A stretch of DNA of 64,000 nt from Triatoma infestans. Taxonomy: Eukaryota; Arthropoda; Insecta; Hemiptera; Reduviidae. This document shows, one piece after another, positions 21,177 to 33,492 of this stretch; positions within the stretch are counted from its first letter, which is position 1; each line of letters starts with the position of its first letter. A model generated the notes under the pieces. It searched no databases and was not told where the DNA came from. It saw nothing but the letters and a program-made list of their open reading frames with translations. The position numbers were made by a program, and so were the translations under genes. The DNA lies in assembly GCA_011037195.1 (NCBI GenBank), contig JAAEAF010006545.1, forward strand, positions 1-64,000. The letters run 5' to 3'.

Positions 21177-22361
21177 AAGAAATAAACAAATGTATTGTGG
21201 ATTAAACTAAATTAAGTTAAAAATTAAGACAATTTAAAAATTAATACTTTTTATATTATTTTAATATTTTAATTAAAAATTAATTAATATTTGTAGTGAA
21301 TAAACTATTCACAATAAAGACTAGTTTAAAAACATTCTAATAAAAATGAAAATGTCATTTTCAAAATGTGTTTATGATTTTGTGAAATATTGTAATTTAT
21401 GTCAAATAATAGCTTGTCAATATAATTTTGATGTATTGCGTTGCATAATAGAATAAGAAGTAAAAATATGATTTATGTCTTCTAATAGTATCAGTGTCGT
21501 TACAAAGATAACAGTTATTATTTTGATTTCATTTAAATATAACATTTCCGAAGGTTAAGGAACCAGAGTATGATATTCCCATGATTTGGGAAGGCGGTTA
21601 AGCCTACTGGGTGAATGGACACGCATCAGTCCCCTAATTGAGATTGTTCATAGTGCAATAAACAAATAATAATAATAATAAAAAAAGAAAAGAATTAAAT
21701 ACATGCTTACTCTTCTTCCATCTTTCAGAAATCATTAAAATTCAGCAAACGGCAAATATTATTTTTTTTTTTCTATAAGTGAATTTTATTAAATTATATA
21801 CACTTGATAATTATAAAGATAGAAAAGCCAACATTGTAAAATGTTTACCCAGAGATGGTCAGCTGTATGTGTGTGTGTGTATTGCAAAGAATGGAGAGAT
21901 AAAGATAATATGGGATGATATTGTGGAGTTGCAAGACTCACATAAAGGTACATTAGTTTCAGAACTAGTACGTGCCCTCCTATTATAGCACACACATATA
22001 TCGAGGGTGGCAAGAAGAAGATGATGGACCAACCTATCATAAATATATGTGTGTGGTTTGTAAAATTCCCACTTGAAGTGAAATTCCTTTTATTACAATC
22101 TCTAGTTCACTATAAAAATGCAAATACTGTAATATGAATACATTTGAAACGTTTCTATAGCTACAGAATAAAAACAGGATTTTAAATATCTATATAAAAC
22201 TAAGTACTATTTGTATTTGTATACTCACTATTTGAACAATTATTTTACTTAACAAAAAATTTGTAATTTTTTTTATTTTTATTTAAATACATTACTGACT
22301 AGCACATGAATTAAAATTGCAATTATTAAACTAATTATGTGTTAATTAGAATATAATTACA
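21177..22361. other. AT-rich spacer with LINE-like 3' tail
   Basis: About 21545-21685 holds a GC-richer block ending in AATAAACAAATAATAATAATA, which looks like the 3' UTR and TAA-type tail of a LINE (CACGCATCAGTCCCC...). No coding part is attached. The rest is AT-rich; the open frame at 21779-21988 lacks a known domain. Confidence 0.4.
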
Positions 22362-22370
22362 AATTTTTAT

Positions 22371-22685
22371 CAGAGATATTTTCCGTGATAGCCGCCTGCT
22401 ACTTTTGGTGGTCATCGACCCGATTGCTGGCGTTCACCCATCATCAGGATGATTTTGTCAAAAAAGTGGATAACATAGGCTTGCACAGACCAAACTCAGT
22501 TAATATACTTCAATAGAGAGTGTATTTACTGAATTTTGCTTAGTGCAAGTCAAGGTTATCACACTGTTTTGACAAAATCATCCTGACGAAGGGCGAACGC
22601 CTGAACCGCGGTCGATGATCATTCAGGCTACCTCGGAAAATATCTCTCGATGTTTTCCAGCTCTGCAAAACTAACCACAACAATA
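22371..22685 (+). repeat. Hammerhead-type palindromic repeat, copy C
   Basis: Left arm starts (C)AGAGATATTTTCC and right arm ends CTAACCACAACAAT, the same asymmetry as copies A and B. It is flanked by AATTTTTATC and AATTTTTTATC, an imperfect 10-11 bp duplication. The right arm has CTGACGA (22583-22589), then GGGCGAACGCC, GAAC (degraded GAAA), GGTC and GATGATC. Stem I pairs AUCAUC with GAUGAU over 6 bp. The left arm has CTGATGA on the minus strand but a broken GAAA. Confidence 0.82.
22583..22620 (+). ncRNA. Hammerhead-like core, slightly degraded (copy C, right arm)
   Basis: Invariant CTGACGA is present, stem II GGGC/GCC is intact, and stem I shows its best pairing in the family. The GAAA box reads GAAC and stem III is CCGCGG, so it is probably inactive. 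Confidence 0.5.
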
Positions 22686-22929
22686 ATTTTTTATCTTTGA
22701 TTCATGGGATCTAGAAATCTAACATTTAATTACCGTCTCTACTCCCTAAGTGCAATTTTGAATATAAGTTTTTGATATTCTAATAAATTCTCTCATTCAG
22801 CTATAATGACCATCTCGACCACGTCTATTTCGCCATACCTCCCCATTGCTGTCTGAACTAACTCATTAGTCCACTTTTGTGAAGAAAGGAACATATTTTA
22901 GTAAGGTATAAACGAATAAACCAGATGAA

Positions 22930-23335
22930 AAAAGTATTACCATTTCCTATCTCTCTCCAACTACTCACTCAAATATTGCACGCCCATTTTGTGTCACATG
23001 GAAGCTGACAAAATCCAATATATAAAAGTCACCATTTTGCTTTTTGATGAACCAAAAGCTTCCTGTCGACTTCACAGTGATAAAGTGGTGTATCTCAAGT
23101 ATAAGCTTCCAACGATTTTTCGTATTGTAAGTTATTTTGTCTAAACACACTCCCTCTTCACTCACTAACACACTCTCTCTCTCGCTTTGTGCGCCCACAC
23201 ACATATACATAGGTAGAAACACCCCATAGACTCACAAACATTTTAGAAAATAAGAATTCTAAAAAATCAATATTTCCGGTGAAATTTCAAAATATAATAT
23301 TGCAATACTTCCTCTTAGAGAGACCTGCAGAAAAA
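22930..23335 (+). repeat. Diverged HINE-like fragment (3' portion)
   Basis: Includes the CACACACATATACATA tract, AATATTTCCGGTGAAATTTC and CAATACTTCCTCTTAGAG, a decayed version of the last ~250 bp of the full repeat. Confidence 0.5.
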
Positions 23336-23751
23336 ATAATAGATGATTTATGAAATCATTACTAATAACCTTGGAATGCCCTGACGCTAGCGTTCGAATT
23401 AGAAGTAATATTTTAAATATTGTATTTAATAGTTCTTTTAAATGTCCGTCTATATAATTTAGTAATAAGTGGTATGTTTTCTGCACATTTATTCTCGCCA
23501 TTGATTCGGCATTATCGATTTTCAATATGTTTGTTGGCAAATTTTATTCATTATTTTCCTTCCATACATAGCTAAAAATAAACGGTTCCAGCATCATAGA
23601 ATGTGATGAAGAAAATAAATTTCTACTTATATCTATACTGATTTAACATTCATTTCTATTTCAGTATTGAAAACTGCAAAAAAAAAAAAACCCTTTGTGA
23701 GCAAGGTTAGAATTAGATAGCGTTAACCATGCCATTATGGCGGCGTAAGGG

Positions 23752-24755
23752 AAAAAATCTGGTGTGAAACACTCACACAACTTTCTCGTACTCCTGTTCT
23801 CAAAATTATAATTGACAAAGGTTATAGTTTGTGTACCAAATGAAAGTCGTCGAAAACTGAAAAAACTGTTCAGTAAAAGCGCACTTCCGGCTTACTAATT
23901 TTCTTAAAACCTGGAATTTTGGCTATCTATTTATTTCTAATAAATTTTGTTTGGATGATAGAATTGTATAATCAACTATGATACCACTTTAGAGGAAGCT
24001 GTAACCCCCCACCCCTCCCCTAGAAGTGCCTTAAATGAATTTTGCCAGAGAAATGTTTTAAATAAAAGATGTAGATCATTCCATGTTTAGTTTATATACA
24101 ATATTTCAAGAAATGCGTCGAAGCCATTTTTGAGAAAATCGCGAAAAAGTGAAAAAATTATTTATTAAAGTGTTAAGACAAACGCACTTCCGGTTATCCG
24201 ATTTTTTCAAACTCGGAATTTCATTAACATATTATATTCTAATTAATATTGTTTAGATGACAGAATTGTCCAATAAACTGAAATTGAAGTTAAGATGAAA
24301 ACCTAACCCCATCCCTCCCCCAGAAGTGCTCTTAAATGAATTTTTCCGGAGAAATGTTTCAAATAAAAGTTGTAGCTGTTTTTGTATGCGTAGTAGATAT
24401 GCCAAGTTTAAAGAAAATCGTTGGAGCCATTTTTGAGAAAATCGCAAAAACGTAAAAAAAAGCAACTAGCAAAGTGGTACTTCCGGTTGAGGAATTTTGA
24501 CAGATAACGTACCGTCAGATCCCATGGTGATACCTACACTGAATATCAAGTTTCAACTTTCTACGGTTCTTCGTTTTTGAGCTATGCTGTTCACATACAC
24601 ACACACACAGACACACAAACACACACACAGACCATTTGCTAAAAACCACTTTTTTGGGCTCAGGGGACCTCAAAACGGATATTTCCGGTGAAAACTCGAT
24701 ATCGAAAATTTGACATGATTACAATACTTCCTCTTACTAGGAGTAAGAGAAAGTA
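23752..24755 (+). repeat. HINE-like modular repeat, copy 3
   Basis: Near-complete copy: A-run, TCTGGTGTGAAACACTCACA hairpin, ACTTTCTCGTACTCC, two CACTTCCGG modules, CTTCCGGTTGAGG, (CA)n at about 24596-24633, CTCGATATCGAAAATTTGAC and GGAGTAAGAGAAAGT. Confidence 0.85.
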
Positions 24756-25430
24756 AAATATTCTTTGTCGTTCCTTGATTATCAATTTATCAAAAGCATT
24801 AAACAACAATTAAAGTAATAAATCTTTATAAATCTTCAATGACATTAAGAAAAGGGTTATCCTGCAAACCTGTCGGTAAGGTGTTTTGTTTTTTATAAAA
24901 AAATTAGCCCAAAGATTTAGCGCACAATATTTTTCTTTGGAAGTGGTAGTACACAGTCAGGGTTTAGCGAAGAAACAAAAGAGGCAAACCTTAGATCATC
25001 ACACTTAGTTCCACCTGGAAATATCTTCACCTTTTACCGCATAATACATAAGAGAGCCGGTGGAGATCCCTTTTAAATTTTTTTGTTAAAAAGTGCTTTA
25101 ATATACCCAGAAATACGCCGGATGAGATGGTATATTTAGAGACTAATTTAGCTCCAACGTTCTTGTACTCATTGAAAGTGTATTTAAATTATAATAAAGT
25201 GATGTTTAAATCTACCAACTTCTACGATACCCCAAAATTCTCACCCAAGAAATAATTAATAGAAAAATATTTTGGTATAAAAACTGGAAAATACTCTGTA
25301 GTAGCTGTAATATTAATATGATGGATTTTTTTTAAATGATGACATAAAAACATCCAGTGTAATAAACACATTAAATGATTATGTAATTAATGAGCACAAA
25401 TTAATTTAATTATTTTCAGCAGTGCAAGGT
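24756..25430. other. AT-rich spacer, possibly a decayed upstream part of the LINE at 25.4 kb
   Basis: No domain is recognisable; no clear repeat. Confidence 0.4.
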
Positions 25431-25439
25431 ATACTCTGT

Positions 25440-26152
25440 ATGAGGAATTGGAACCCGATAACAACTTTGTTTAAAGTAGCAAGTTAGATGCGAATACTAT
25501 TGGCAAAATGAGGGGCGAACTGCTGTATCTATACAAATATACCTTCACTGAGCAGGTCAAATTGTGCTCATTGTGTAATAGGAATGAAATCGAGGACGTC
25601 TATCACTTTCTTGCTATTTGCCCTGTTCTAAAAGTGTATCGTCGAAAGTATTTGAAGGAGAATATGCTAACTGAAGATGAGTTTAAGGCATATTTAAACG
25701 GAAAAGACTGGTCCAGCTTGGTAAATTATTGTAAGGTAGCTTGGAATTATAGATACTTTTTTGATACAACAGTTTAATTATTAGAATATGGATTGAGGTA
25801 TTTCCGAAATTTCTTCTTTTACTTTTTATTCTTATTCTTATATTATCATTCTTTTTAATTTAACAAGGCTTGGTACATTTCAGATTAATGGAGTAATGAT
25901 TTGTTTTTCTTCTTTTTGTTTGGTTGTAATTCTAATATTTAGGATTTTTTATTTTCAATTATATTTTTTTGTCTTCAAAGTGTATTTCCAGTGCGGAAAA
26001 GTTTAGTTTGTATAAGTTCAAGGCGACCCCTCAGACAGTCAGTGGACCATGAGCATTCATTCGTCTTAAAACAAAAGAGATTTATTTATTTTTTTGTATA
26101 TTTGATTGTATGTTCCTAATAAAGACAATTTTATTATTATTATTACTACATA
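25440..26152 (+). mobile_element. LINE 3' end: zinc-knuckle C-terminus, 3' UTR and (ATT)n tail
   Basis: A KMRGELLYLYKYTF segment leads into CSLCNRNEIEDVYHFLAIC, a CX2CX8HX5C knuckle typical of LINE ORF2 C-termini. The frame (ATG at 25508) stops at 25777. A ~350-bp 3' UTR follows, with AATAAAGAC just before a (TTA)n tail at about 26132-26150. The protein tail resembles that at 35.9-36.2 kb (minus): LTEDEFKAYLNG here against LSDNEFKDYLNN there. The copies therefore belong to one family. RT is missing, consistent with 5' truncation. Confidence 0.72.
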
Positions 26153-27244
26153 AGAGAGCCATAATATATAATAGATCTTTGAGGTCATAGGAGATTCAGC
26201 TTTGTATCCATTCCAAGATACATTTCTTGAAAAACAAGCCACTTACTAGCATTCTGAGTTTCAGTTTCCAAGAAAACTTTTAACTACAGTCGGCTATTAA
26301 TTTCGAAATGAAATTAATAACAGCTGGTGTCCTTTCTCTTCGCTGGTATTTAGAGAGGAGAGTATTCAGTTATTTCTATAAAAAAAAAAAAAAAAAAAAA
26401 ATTAATAATTTACAAACATAATATTTTGTTTGTGATAAATGTACAAACCGTCAAAAGCAACGGTATTTTACCGTATTTATAGATTGTTAAGCGAACGATC
26501 TGAATCTATCTTCACACTTTTTTTACTTCACATCAGCCGTCCACCTCAATCCGTTAAGTTTATAGCCACTAATAACCACGTATTTTAAACTTAAAAATAC
26601 CGTTTAATTCCATGTTTTTTTCTATAAAAAAAAAAAAATATGAGGAGATATTAATAAAATTTATTTAACCATATTTTAGTGTTTTAATATAAAATAATAA
26701 ATAAGGATTTTACAGTAAATATTTAAATATATTTCCATTACGGCGTTTAATAAGCGTTTATTTTTAATCAATAAAATTCTAATCTTAGTTTTATAACTGT
26801 ATGAGAACTTGAAGCAGTCTAGTAACGGTCATGATTAACATTTATTAATTGAATTAATTTTTATTAATTTTAATGAATTTCATATTATTTAATTCTAGTT
26901 CTATTAATTGTCCAATATAAAATGGTCTTGATACGTATAATGTTCTATAAAACAAATTTGCGATAATTTGATTCCTGCACTCATATGGGATATTAAGTTT
27001 TTTAATAATAAAGTGACCATTTCAAATTTTAATAATTAAAAATAATTTGGTGCTATTTTTCTTGGATCGTAATCATTTATTTATTTCAAAATATTATTAT
27101 ATATACAGTTTTTACATGGAGTTTCAGTTTGTATATAACCTCCTAGCTATTTACATTAATAAGGATGAAAAGTTAAACAAACTAAACAGTTATATTAAGG
27201 GGAAAAAAATGGCAAAAACCCTAAGCAATACAAACTTCCTTTAT
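26153..27244. other. AT-rich spacer with poly-A runs
   Basis: An A-run of about 20 at 26382-26401; the frame at 27047-27277 lacks any known domain. Confidence 0.45.
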
Positions 27245-28010
27245 ATGAGCATGTTTCTCACCCTGCGATGCCTGTAATCAACTCCAACGTTATAGTCCCC
27301 TATGTGCCTGCAAAGCGTGTTATTACTAAGACTAGTAAAGGCAAAAAACTTTTCAGTTGCGAGGAAAATACATTCTTCTACTTTGTCCATTTTGCAATAC
27401 TCGTGCAAATCATGAATTCCTGTGTACCGTGGCGAGTTCGTTGCTAGCCTTAAAAAAACTTGTTTTGCATTATCTGCAAGCCATCGATATTAGTTCTGCA
27501 GGTAATACTCCAGCAGGGGCATGCATACAATAGCATGGGTTTGACAACTACCTTATATAGTAACAGCTTGTTACTTGGGGTCAGTTTAGACTCTCTGCAG
27601 AGTAGCGGAAATAGTGCTCGGATCGCCGCCTTGCCTTTGTTAATATGTTCCTTTACGAGAGGCATAAAGGTAGTTTTACGGTCGAGAGTGACACCTAGAT
27701 AGCGAACGGGGCTAGACCAAGGCACTGTCTGACCTTGGAAGTGTACTTTTTTCCTAAGCGGGGGTCTACGCTTGGAAAATAAGATAGCTTCGGTTTTGCT
27801 GTTATTAATTTTAATTTTCCATTTATCGCAATATCTGCTGATGCAGACCATTGCTTCTGACAATCTGAACGCGATTGTGTCAATTCTCCATGATCAAGAA
27901 TAGAGAGCAACGTTGTCAGCATAATTTTTTCTTGGATAAACTCTTGTATGTCTGGGAAGTAGCTTACCTTATTATCTTGACGTTTCCCAAGGGCTCTACC
28001 AGATATTCAT
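27245..28010 (-). pseudogene. Jockey-type reverse transcriptase, C-terminal half
   Basis: Minus-strand RT remnant. Near 27915 the catalytic box reads YADN instead of YADD, then ALYS, stop, SWRIDTIA. It continues for 137 open codons (27863-27450): ISRYCDKWKIKINNSKTEAI, RYLGVTLDRKTTFMPLVKEH, LLLYKVVVKPMLLYACPCW, LQIMQNKFF. After a frameshift come RLATNSPRYTGIHDLHEYC and DYRHRRV at the C-terminus. The order is exactly that of Jockey/CR1 RT palm and thumb. The D-to-N change in the catalytic box and the stops make it dead. Confidence 0.85.
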
Positions 28011-28730
28011 AGACTGCCAGACTTTCCAAACATTCTCAAGCTTTAAACTATAAAGTGCGCGGAAATATCATATACATTTAAACATTAATAACGTAGTAAA
28101 CAAATTGTCATTTCAGCAGTGTTACTCGCAGAGTTTCCAAACAAAAATTTACAAGGAAATTAAAGATCAAGTGCAATTTGTAATTACACTGGGCTAAAAG
28201 ATGCGAACCATATGTACAACCAGCACTCTATTATCAACGGAATCCAATCTTTTTTTTCTTTTTTTTAAATAAAATTAGCTATGTTACCAATTTTGCGTGC
28301 CTCTATTCTACGGTTCCCCTTCAACGCTTTCACTGCTCTTCCAAACACTCAACTTATTAGAGAAGATGTGATCAATTACTTAGGTTACCTAAGGCAGTTC
28401 CATCTCATCTTATAAATACAAGCAATCTCACCTGCATTTTTTTTTTTAATATATACACTATAACATTCATTACCCAAGGCCAAACAACTAAGCCCAACTT
28501 TGTTATTACAAACAGTGCTAAACATCTATACTGTTAAAAACTTACCGTTCACAAATCTTAATCACTTTATTACAAGGGTTCAGTGCAACCCACTAATTCA
28601 CAGTTCTGATCTTTCAATACTTTACTTCAGTACTGAACTCAGTCCGAAGGAAGTACCAAAAGATTTTTGGACCAGAGATTTTTGTTTTAGATAATTCTTA
28701 AATTTGAAAATGGAATAAAAAGTGGCTTCA
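28011..28730. other. AT-rich spacer, nothing recognised
   Basis: No supported feature. Confidence 0.45.
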
Positions 28731-28803
28731 TATAGCCTTGCGATTAGCGGATTCGCCTTTGTACAAGCGATCGGAGTACGATTACCATCGTATGCATTAT
28801 AAA
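28731..28803 (+). repeat. tRNA-like relic (SINE or tRNA pseudogene)
   Basis: The order of parts suggests a tRNA-like head: GGCTTCATATAGCCTTGCGATTAGC, a TTTGTAC anticodon-loop-like stretch, then CGGAGTACGATTACC in the position of the T arm (consensus GGTTCGATTCC). Both internal promoter boxes are mutated. The antisense frame across it (29002-28622) is the kind of false frame that tRNA-like DNA gives. Confidence 0.35.
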
Positions 28804-30350
28804 AGGGGGAACTATAATTGGAAGTGAACTCGCTTATTAACTGACAAATATGACGTGATGGAAACGACATTTTCGCATACTTCCACCCAATAAAACTCGG
28901 CCATAATTGAAAATTGTCTCTGAAAGTGCTACTTGCCCAAAAAGGGTTAGTATACAATTGATATACTTGATGTTGAGAGCACTTGTTTGATAAAGAGTTC
29001 AATTTATAAGTATAAAAGATTCATCGTGCATTATTAATGAAACGGTTGCACGTTTGATATTTCCTAGTTAATTATCAAATTTTTTTGTGAAGGATTTATT
29101 CTTGAAATAAATGTCCAAGGTAGTGAGGAAAAAAACGGGAGGAAAAAAATAATGCATGACTAGGAAATTATAAGATTTATAATAAAACACTGATAATAAT
29201 CAATGTACAGATATTTGAAGATTCTGAATAAATAAATAAATAAGTAAACACAATTTTAAAGAATTATAAAATTAAAATTAGTTCAATGACCAGATTAAAT
29301 TTATGTATTTTTAATATCTGAAATATACCATTCGAAAATGATAGAGATGTATAAGGTTATGTTTATGTAATTATCGCACTATGTAATTTCAACAATACAG
29401 AATCACTCGTATTTCTGTTCAAAAAAAAATAATAATAATAATAATAACACAGATTTCTTGATGGTTAGAATGAAGGCTGTTATTATTTACTTCCCACATT
29501 TATTATTTATGTACATTCGTAAATTCCTATAAATTTGATGAATAGTTAGCCAGCATCCGATTTCAAGATTTAATAGAACTGTTATGTTTATAAAGCAATT
29601 ATTATTATCTTCCTGTATTTGGTCTAATTAAAACTGTCCCAAAAAAATAGTGACAGAAAAATGAAATAAAAATCAGATTTAAATTCTACGTAGAATAAGT
29701 ATTTTTAAATTTCATCACCAAATGTCACCAGACAAATCTTTCGTTGCCCATCGTCCCTTGTCCAAAGTACCAAGTGCAAGTATTCTGCTGACTAACGGCC
29801 AATGCTTTGTGATTAAAAATGACTCTGAAAAATACATAATTAATTAAATAAATAAAATAAACTTTGAACAATTTAATTTCAAAAAAAGTTACCTGTATTA
29901 AATATTGTAGACAACAGTCTGTCTGTCTGTATACAGTCCCGGAGGTCATTCAATATGAATTTATCTACTGTTTGTTTTAAAATCGCGTATTAGCAAAAAT
30001 CCAATAGAAAAAAAAACAGCAATTATCAGGCACGATTTTTATATTTTAATAGAGAAATTAATAAAAATCACATGATAACTCTTATTTCTGAACAAAACAC
30101 ACAAATCTCTCCTCAAAGGGTAATTAATAATTAATTATTGTTGAGAAATAAGAAAAATGTTAATTAATTTTTTACTTTTATATAAAAAATCATATAGAAT
30201 TTTTTTTTTTTTTTAAATATCGATAAAAAATAACTCTTATTTATCAAACTCATAATGTTGAAAATTTTTCGAGGCGAAATATAACTTAAAGTTAGTGAAT
30301 AATTAAAAGTAGGCTTACTAATGCGAATTAATTTTTAGTTTTAAAAGTAA
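28804..30350. other. AT-rich spacer with (AAT)n
   Basis: An (AAT)n run is at 29429-29447. No gene, and no repeat family recognised with confidence. Confidence 0.45.
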
Positions 30351-31793
30351 CAGGGTGTCCCAAGGTATATGGATAAAGACTTTTCTCGGTAACTAAGATA
30401 GCTAGAAAAAAACTAAAAAACATAGTTTTTTGTTACAAAACCAAATTTAATTTGCAAATTTGTTTTGATGGTTCCAGAAGCGAGATACAGGCACCAAACT
30501 TCATTTTTCCAAATGGGGAGGTGTGGTTTTTATTTAAGAAATAAATTCCTCTATTTTTTGTAAGAAAAATTTACTTGAACGTTTTTTTTCCTTTGAGCGA
30601 TATTTTACAAGTTATGAATGAAAACATGATTCCTATAAGAAATTTCAAAATGATATTATAACGGTTTTTTGATTGAATAAGAAGAAAAGTACTATTTTAT
30701 TATAAATTTTACTCCTCATTAATTACAGATCTTGCTCGAACTAGCCCCCACCATTAGAGATGTATTTCTTTGGTCGTAAGGTACAATTGGCAGGAAAAAG
30801 CATGTGTATGCATCTCTAATGGTGGGGGCCAGTTCGAGCAAGATCTGTAATTAATGAGGAGTAAAATTTATAATAAAATAGTACTTTTCTTCTTATTCAA
30901 TAAAAAAAACCGTTATAATATCATTTTGAAATTTCTTATAAGAATCATGTTTTCATTCATAACTTGTAAAATATCGCTCAAAGAAAAAACCGTTCAAGTA
31001 AATTTTTCTTACAAAAAATAGAGGAATCTATTTCTTAAATAAAAACACACCTCCCCATTTGAAAAAATGAAGTTGGTGCCTATATCTCGCTTCTGGAAGC
31101 ACCAAAACAAATTTCAAATTAAATTTGGTTTCTTTTTTTTTTTTTTTTTTTTTAATCTTTATTCATGCTACAATCAGCGCGATAGCGCTATAAGTAACAA
31201 TCATACAAAGAACATACATTACAAAATGAGTGGAGAAGCTACCCAATGGTAACACTCCAAAACTATAAAGAATCACTATTCACTCTCTTCACTTGAGAGG
31301 AGATCACGAGGCCATTGTCTTTTAAGACGTCTAGGAGGGTTATTAGGAAGTGTTCGGGAAGACAGGTGTTGAATTAAAGGGTTTGTGTGAGTCTGTAGGT
31401 TAATATGGAATTTCCTGTAACGGGTTTGGGCGACTTGAGCAATGAACGGTATATTAAGATCAGTATGTATGGTTCGGTTGGAGACGTAAAAAGGAGCGTT
31501 CACAATGTTACGGAGGATTCTGGATTGTAGGGATTGGAGTCTTTGGAGATTTGAGCGTTTGGTTGAACCCCATAGTTCTATTCCGTACGCCCAGATAGGC
31601 TTTAAAATAGATGTATAAATTAGTCTTTTGTTGTCTAGGGAGAGTTTAGATCTGTTGTCCAGTAGTCTTTTAAGTTGTCGAAAGCGTCTGGTTTTCTAAC
31701 AAAAAACTACGGGGACACGTATCTTTTTACTTTTTTTCTACCTATCTTAGTTTCCGAGAAAAAGTCGTTATCCATATACCTTGGGACACCCTG
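30351..31793. mobile_element. Foldback TIR transposon with CAGGGTGTCCC ends and a nested Jockey fragment
   Basis: Ends are CAGGGTGTCCCAAGGTATAT (30351) and its complement finishing at 31793. The element is almost wholly palindromic: left arm 30351 to about 30765, centre about 30766-30805, right arm from 30806 to 31125 and, after the nested insertion, 31700-31793. The inner arms share AATTACAGATCTTGCTCGAA and its complement. The ends resemble those of Tc1/mariner-like elements using TA targets, but a clean TA duplication is not seen. No transposase is present. Confidence 0.78.
31130..31699 (-). mobile_element. 5'-truncated Jockey LINE 3' end with intact C-terminal reading frame
   Basis: Minus strand from about 31697: an open frame of about 140 codons reads KRLLDNRSKLSLDNKRLIY, LKPIWAYGIELWG, LQSRILRNIVNAPFYVSN, DLNIPF, RRLKRQWPRDLL and stops at about 31277. 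These are the closing blocks of Jockey-type RT. A ~110-bp 3' UTR follows, with AATAAAG about 12 bp before a poly-A tail (poly-T at 31130-31153 on +). Short GGTTT(T)C words flank the insertion and interrupt the foldback arm, compatible with a ~6-7 bp target duplication. The absence of stops suggests a young insertion. Confidence 0.85.
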
Positions 31794-32691
31794 TATATAT
31801 GTGTGTTAAAAAATGATTTGAGTTTTTTTACAATTTACACACAATACATACAATTTTCTAGTTATTACAATAAATATGACTAAAATAAATTCTAATTGAT
31901 AATTAAATTAATTATATTTAAAAATGAAAATAACAAAATACACAATATAAACTTTATCATCAAGAAAAAAATATAATTGAAAATATATGTAAACAATAGA
32001 ATATTAATAAAAAGTAAACAAAAAAACTAAATGAAAAAAAATAATGAAACCGAAAAGGCTGAACGTGAAACATGAGGAGAAAGTGTTAAAGTAAATTAAT
32101 TAAAAAAAAAAAAATCAATAGGAACCACCATGATTGACAAACTACACTCTCGTCTCTTCGGATCGGATTCAATTCCTTAACAAAAGTCCCAAAAGTACTG
32201 GTCAACTCCACTTCGCCGCATTTCATTCCCACTGCCATTTCGAAGAATTTTATTTTGTGTTTTTTTAAGCAAATTTTTGTATTCAATTTATACAATTCCA
32301 AGTGAGCGCAATTCATTTTCTCAAAATGATAGATGTTAAATTTATCGCGGAAATGGCTACAAAGCCAAATACACTGCTAGCCTAAAAGACCATCCTTTAG
32401 ATGGCACATAGAATTTGGTCACCTGTAAACCAATATAATGCCGTACATATCGGGTGATGAACTGGATTTTGGGGTTCGCTACACCCAATTAGTTGACCAC
32501 ATTAACAACTTCTGAATGTCCAGTATGATTATTCAATTGTTAAGACATCTATATATGTGATGTTTATTTGTTTGCTGGGATACTCGCAGAGATGCCAAAA
32601 TCTCTGGATAATCCATCCACTTCTCCTTACCGGGTTCTGAATCGGTAAAGTATGCCTCTCATCTCAACCTGGCTACTGGCTGGCAAATACT
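31794..32691. other. AT-rich, then moderate-GC stretch, nothing recognised
   Basis: From 32330 the composition is less AT-biased, like the 32.8-33.8 kb frames, and may be the same unknown element. No motif is recognised. Confidence 0.35.
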
Positions 32692-32808
32692 GTGGTAACC
32701 GAACTTAAAAAATGTTCTTTAGAAATTCAGCAAATTGCTGGCAAAAATATTAATCTGACTTTCCGAATAAATGATAATCTGGGCAAACCAATTCTATTTC
32801 TATTCCTT

Positions 32809-33453
32809 CTAGATCTCAGGGCCTCCGAAATGAATAAGGATGCTCTTAGGCCTGAAGGTGATTGTGCTTCCCGAATACACTCTTACATCAGCTCCATTAA
32901 TGAGTAAAGTGCCAGACCCCCAATCATCATCTTGCTTAGAATAGAACAATATTGATAAGAGATAAAAAGGTATGGAGTTATAATTAACATCTCCAATCCA
33001 AGTTCGAAGACCAAAAAAGTGCAACTCGCAGGTAAGGAAGTGGGGTGGGAAAGTTAATGGGTTTTCAGTTTCTCTCAAGAAATAAGTGTGATGTGTCCCC
33101 CTATGGTATAGATACGCTCCCAAGGAATTTAAGAAAAGAATTTCCCCCGGTGCGTATTTGGTTCCATCAGAGGAAAGTAATTTGGGATTAGAAAGCAGAT
33201 AAAAAAATGCCCGGCCTACACAACTTGGAGTCAGGAAAGGCTTGAAGTCGAGAGATATCTTAGAGTTCATGTTCGGCACAAGAAATCCAGCGCTAAACTT
33301 GAAAAATCGACGGTTCCCATAGGGAGGATCAGTCAAGACTCCATTTTGTGATGTTTTCGTAAGGAAACCGACCCGCTCCGTCAGCTCCTCCACCAGGAGA
33401 GTGACCTTTTCCACTCCCTCTGTCTCACAAAAAGGTTCAGTGTGCTTGACCAC
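32809..33453 (-). CDS. Unidentified 214-codon open frame
   Basis: The longest uninterrupted frame in the window, on the minus strand, and unusual in this AT-rich DNA. ATG at 33453-33451; stop at 32809. It has no recognised domain, signal peptide or clear membrane helix. It is rich in Phe, Leu and Ser, contains a DPPYGNRRFF block near residue 45 and an acidic DDDWG block near residue 180. Related frames continue upstream (33493-33809) in two registers, suggesting a longer broken gene. The acidic block near the end faintly recalls the C-terminal region of picorna-like capsid proteins, so an endogenous viral relic is one possibility. That is a guess, and a host exon or chance frame cannot be excluded. 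Confidence 0.35.
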   Translation of the reverse strand: MVKHTEPFCETEGVEKVTLLVEELTERVGFLTKTSQNGVLTDPPYGNRRFFKFSAGFLVPNMNSKISLDFKPFLTPSCVGRAFFYLLSNPKLLSSDGTKYAPGEILFLNSLGAYLYHRGTHHTYFLRETENPLTFPPHFLTCELHFFGLRTWIGDVNYNSIPFYLLSILFYSKQDDDWGSGTLLINGADVRVYSGSTITFRPKSILIHFGGPEI

Positions 33454-33492
33454 AATGAGCCCTCAAGAGTAAACTGGAATGTGTCATTCCTA

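Noticed and set aside
28622..29002. 126-codon minus-strand frame
   Set aside because: Part of it is the antisense of a tRNA-like relic; no domain is seen, so not called as a gene.
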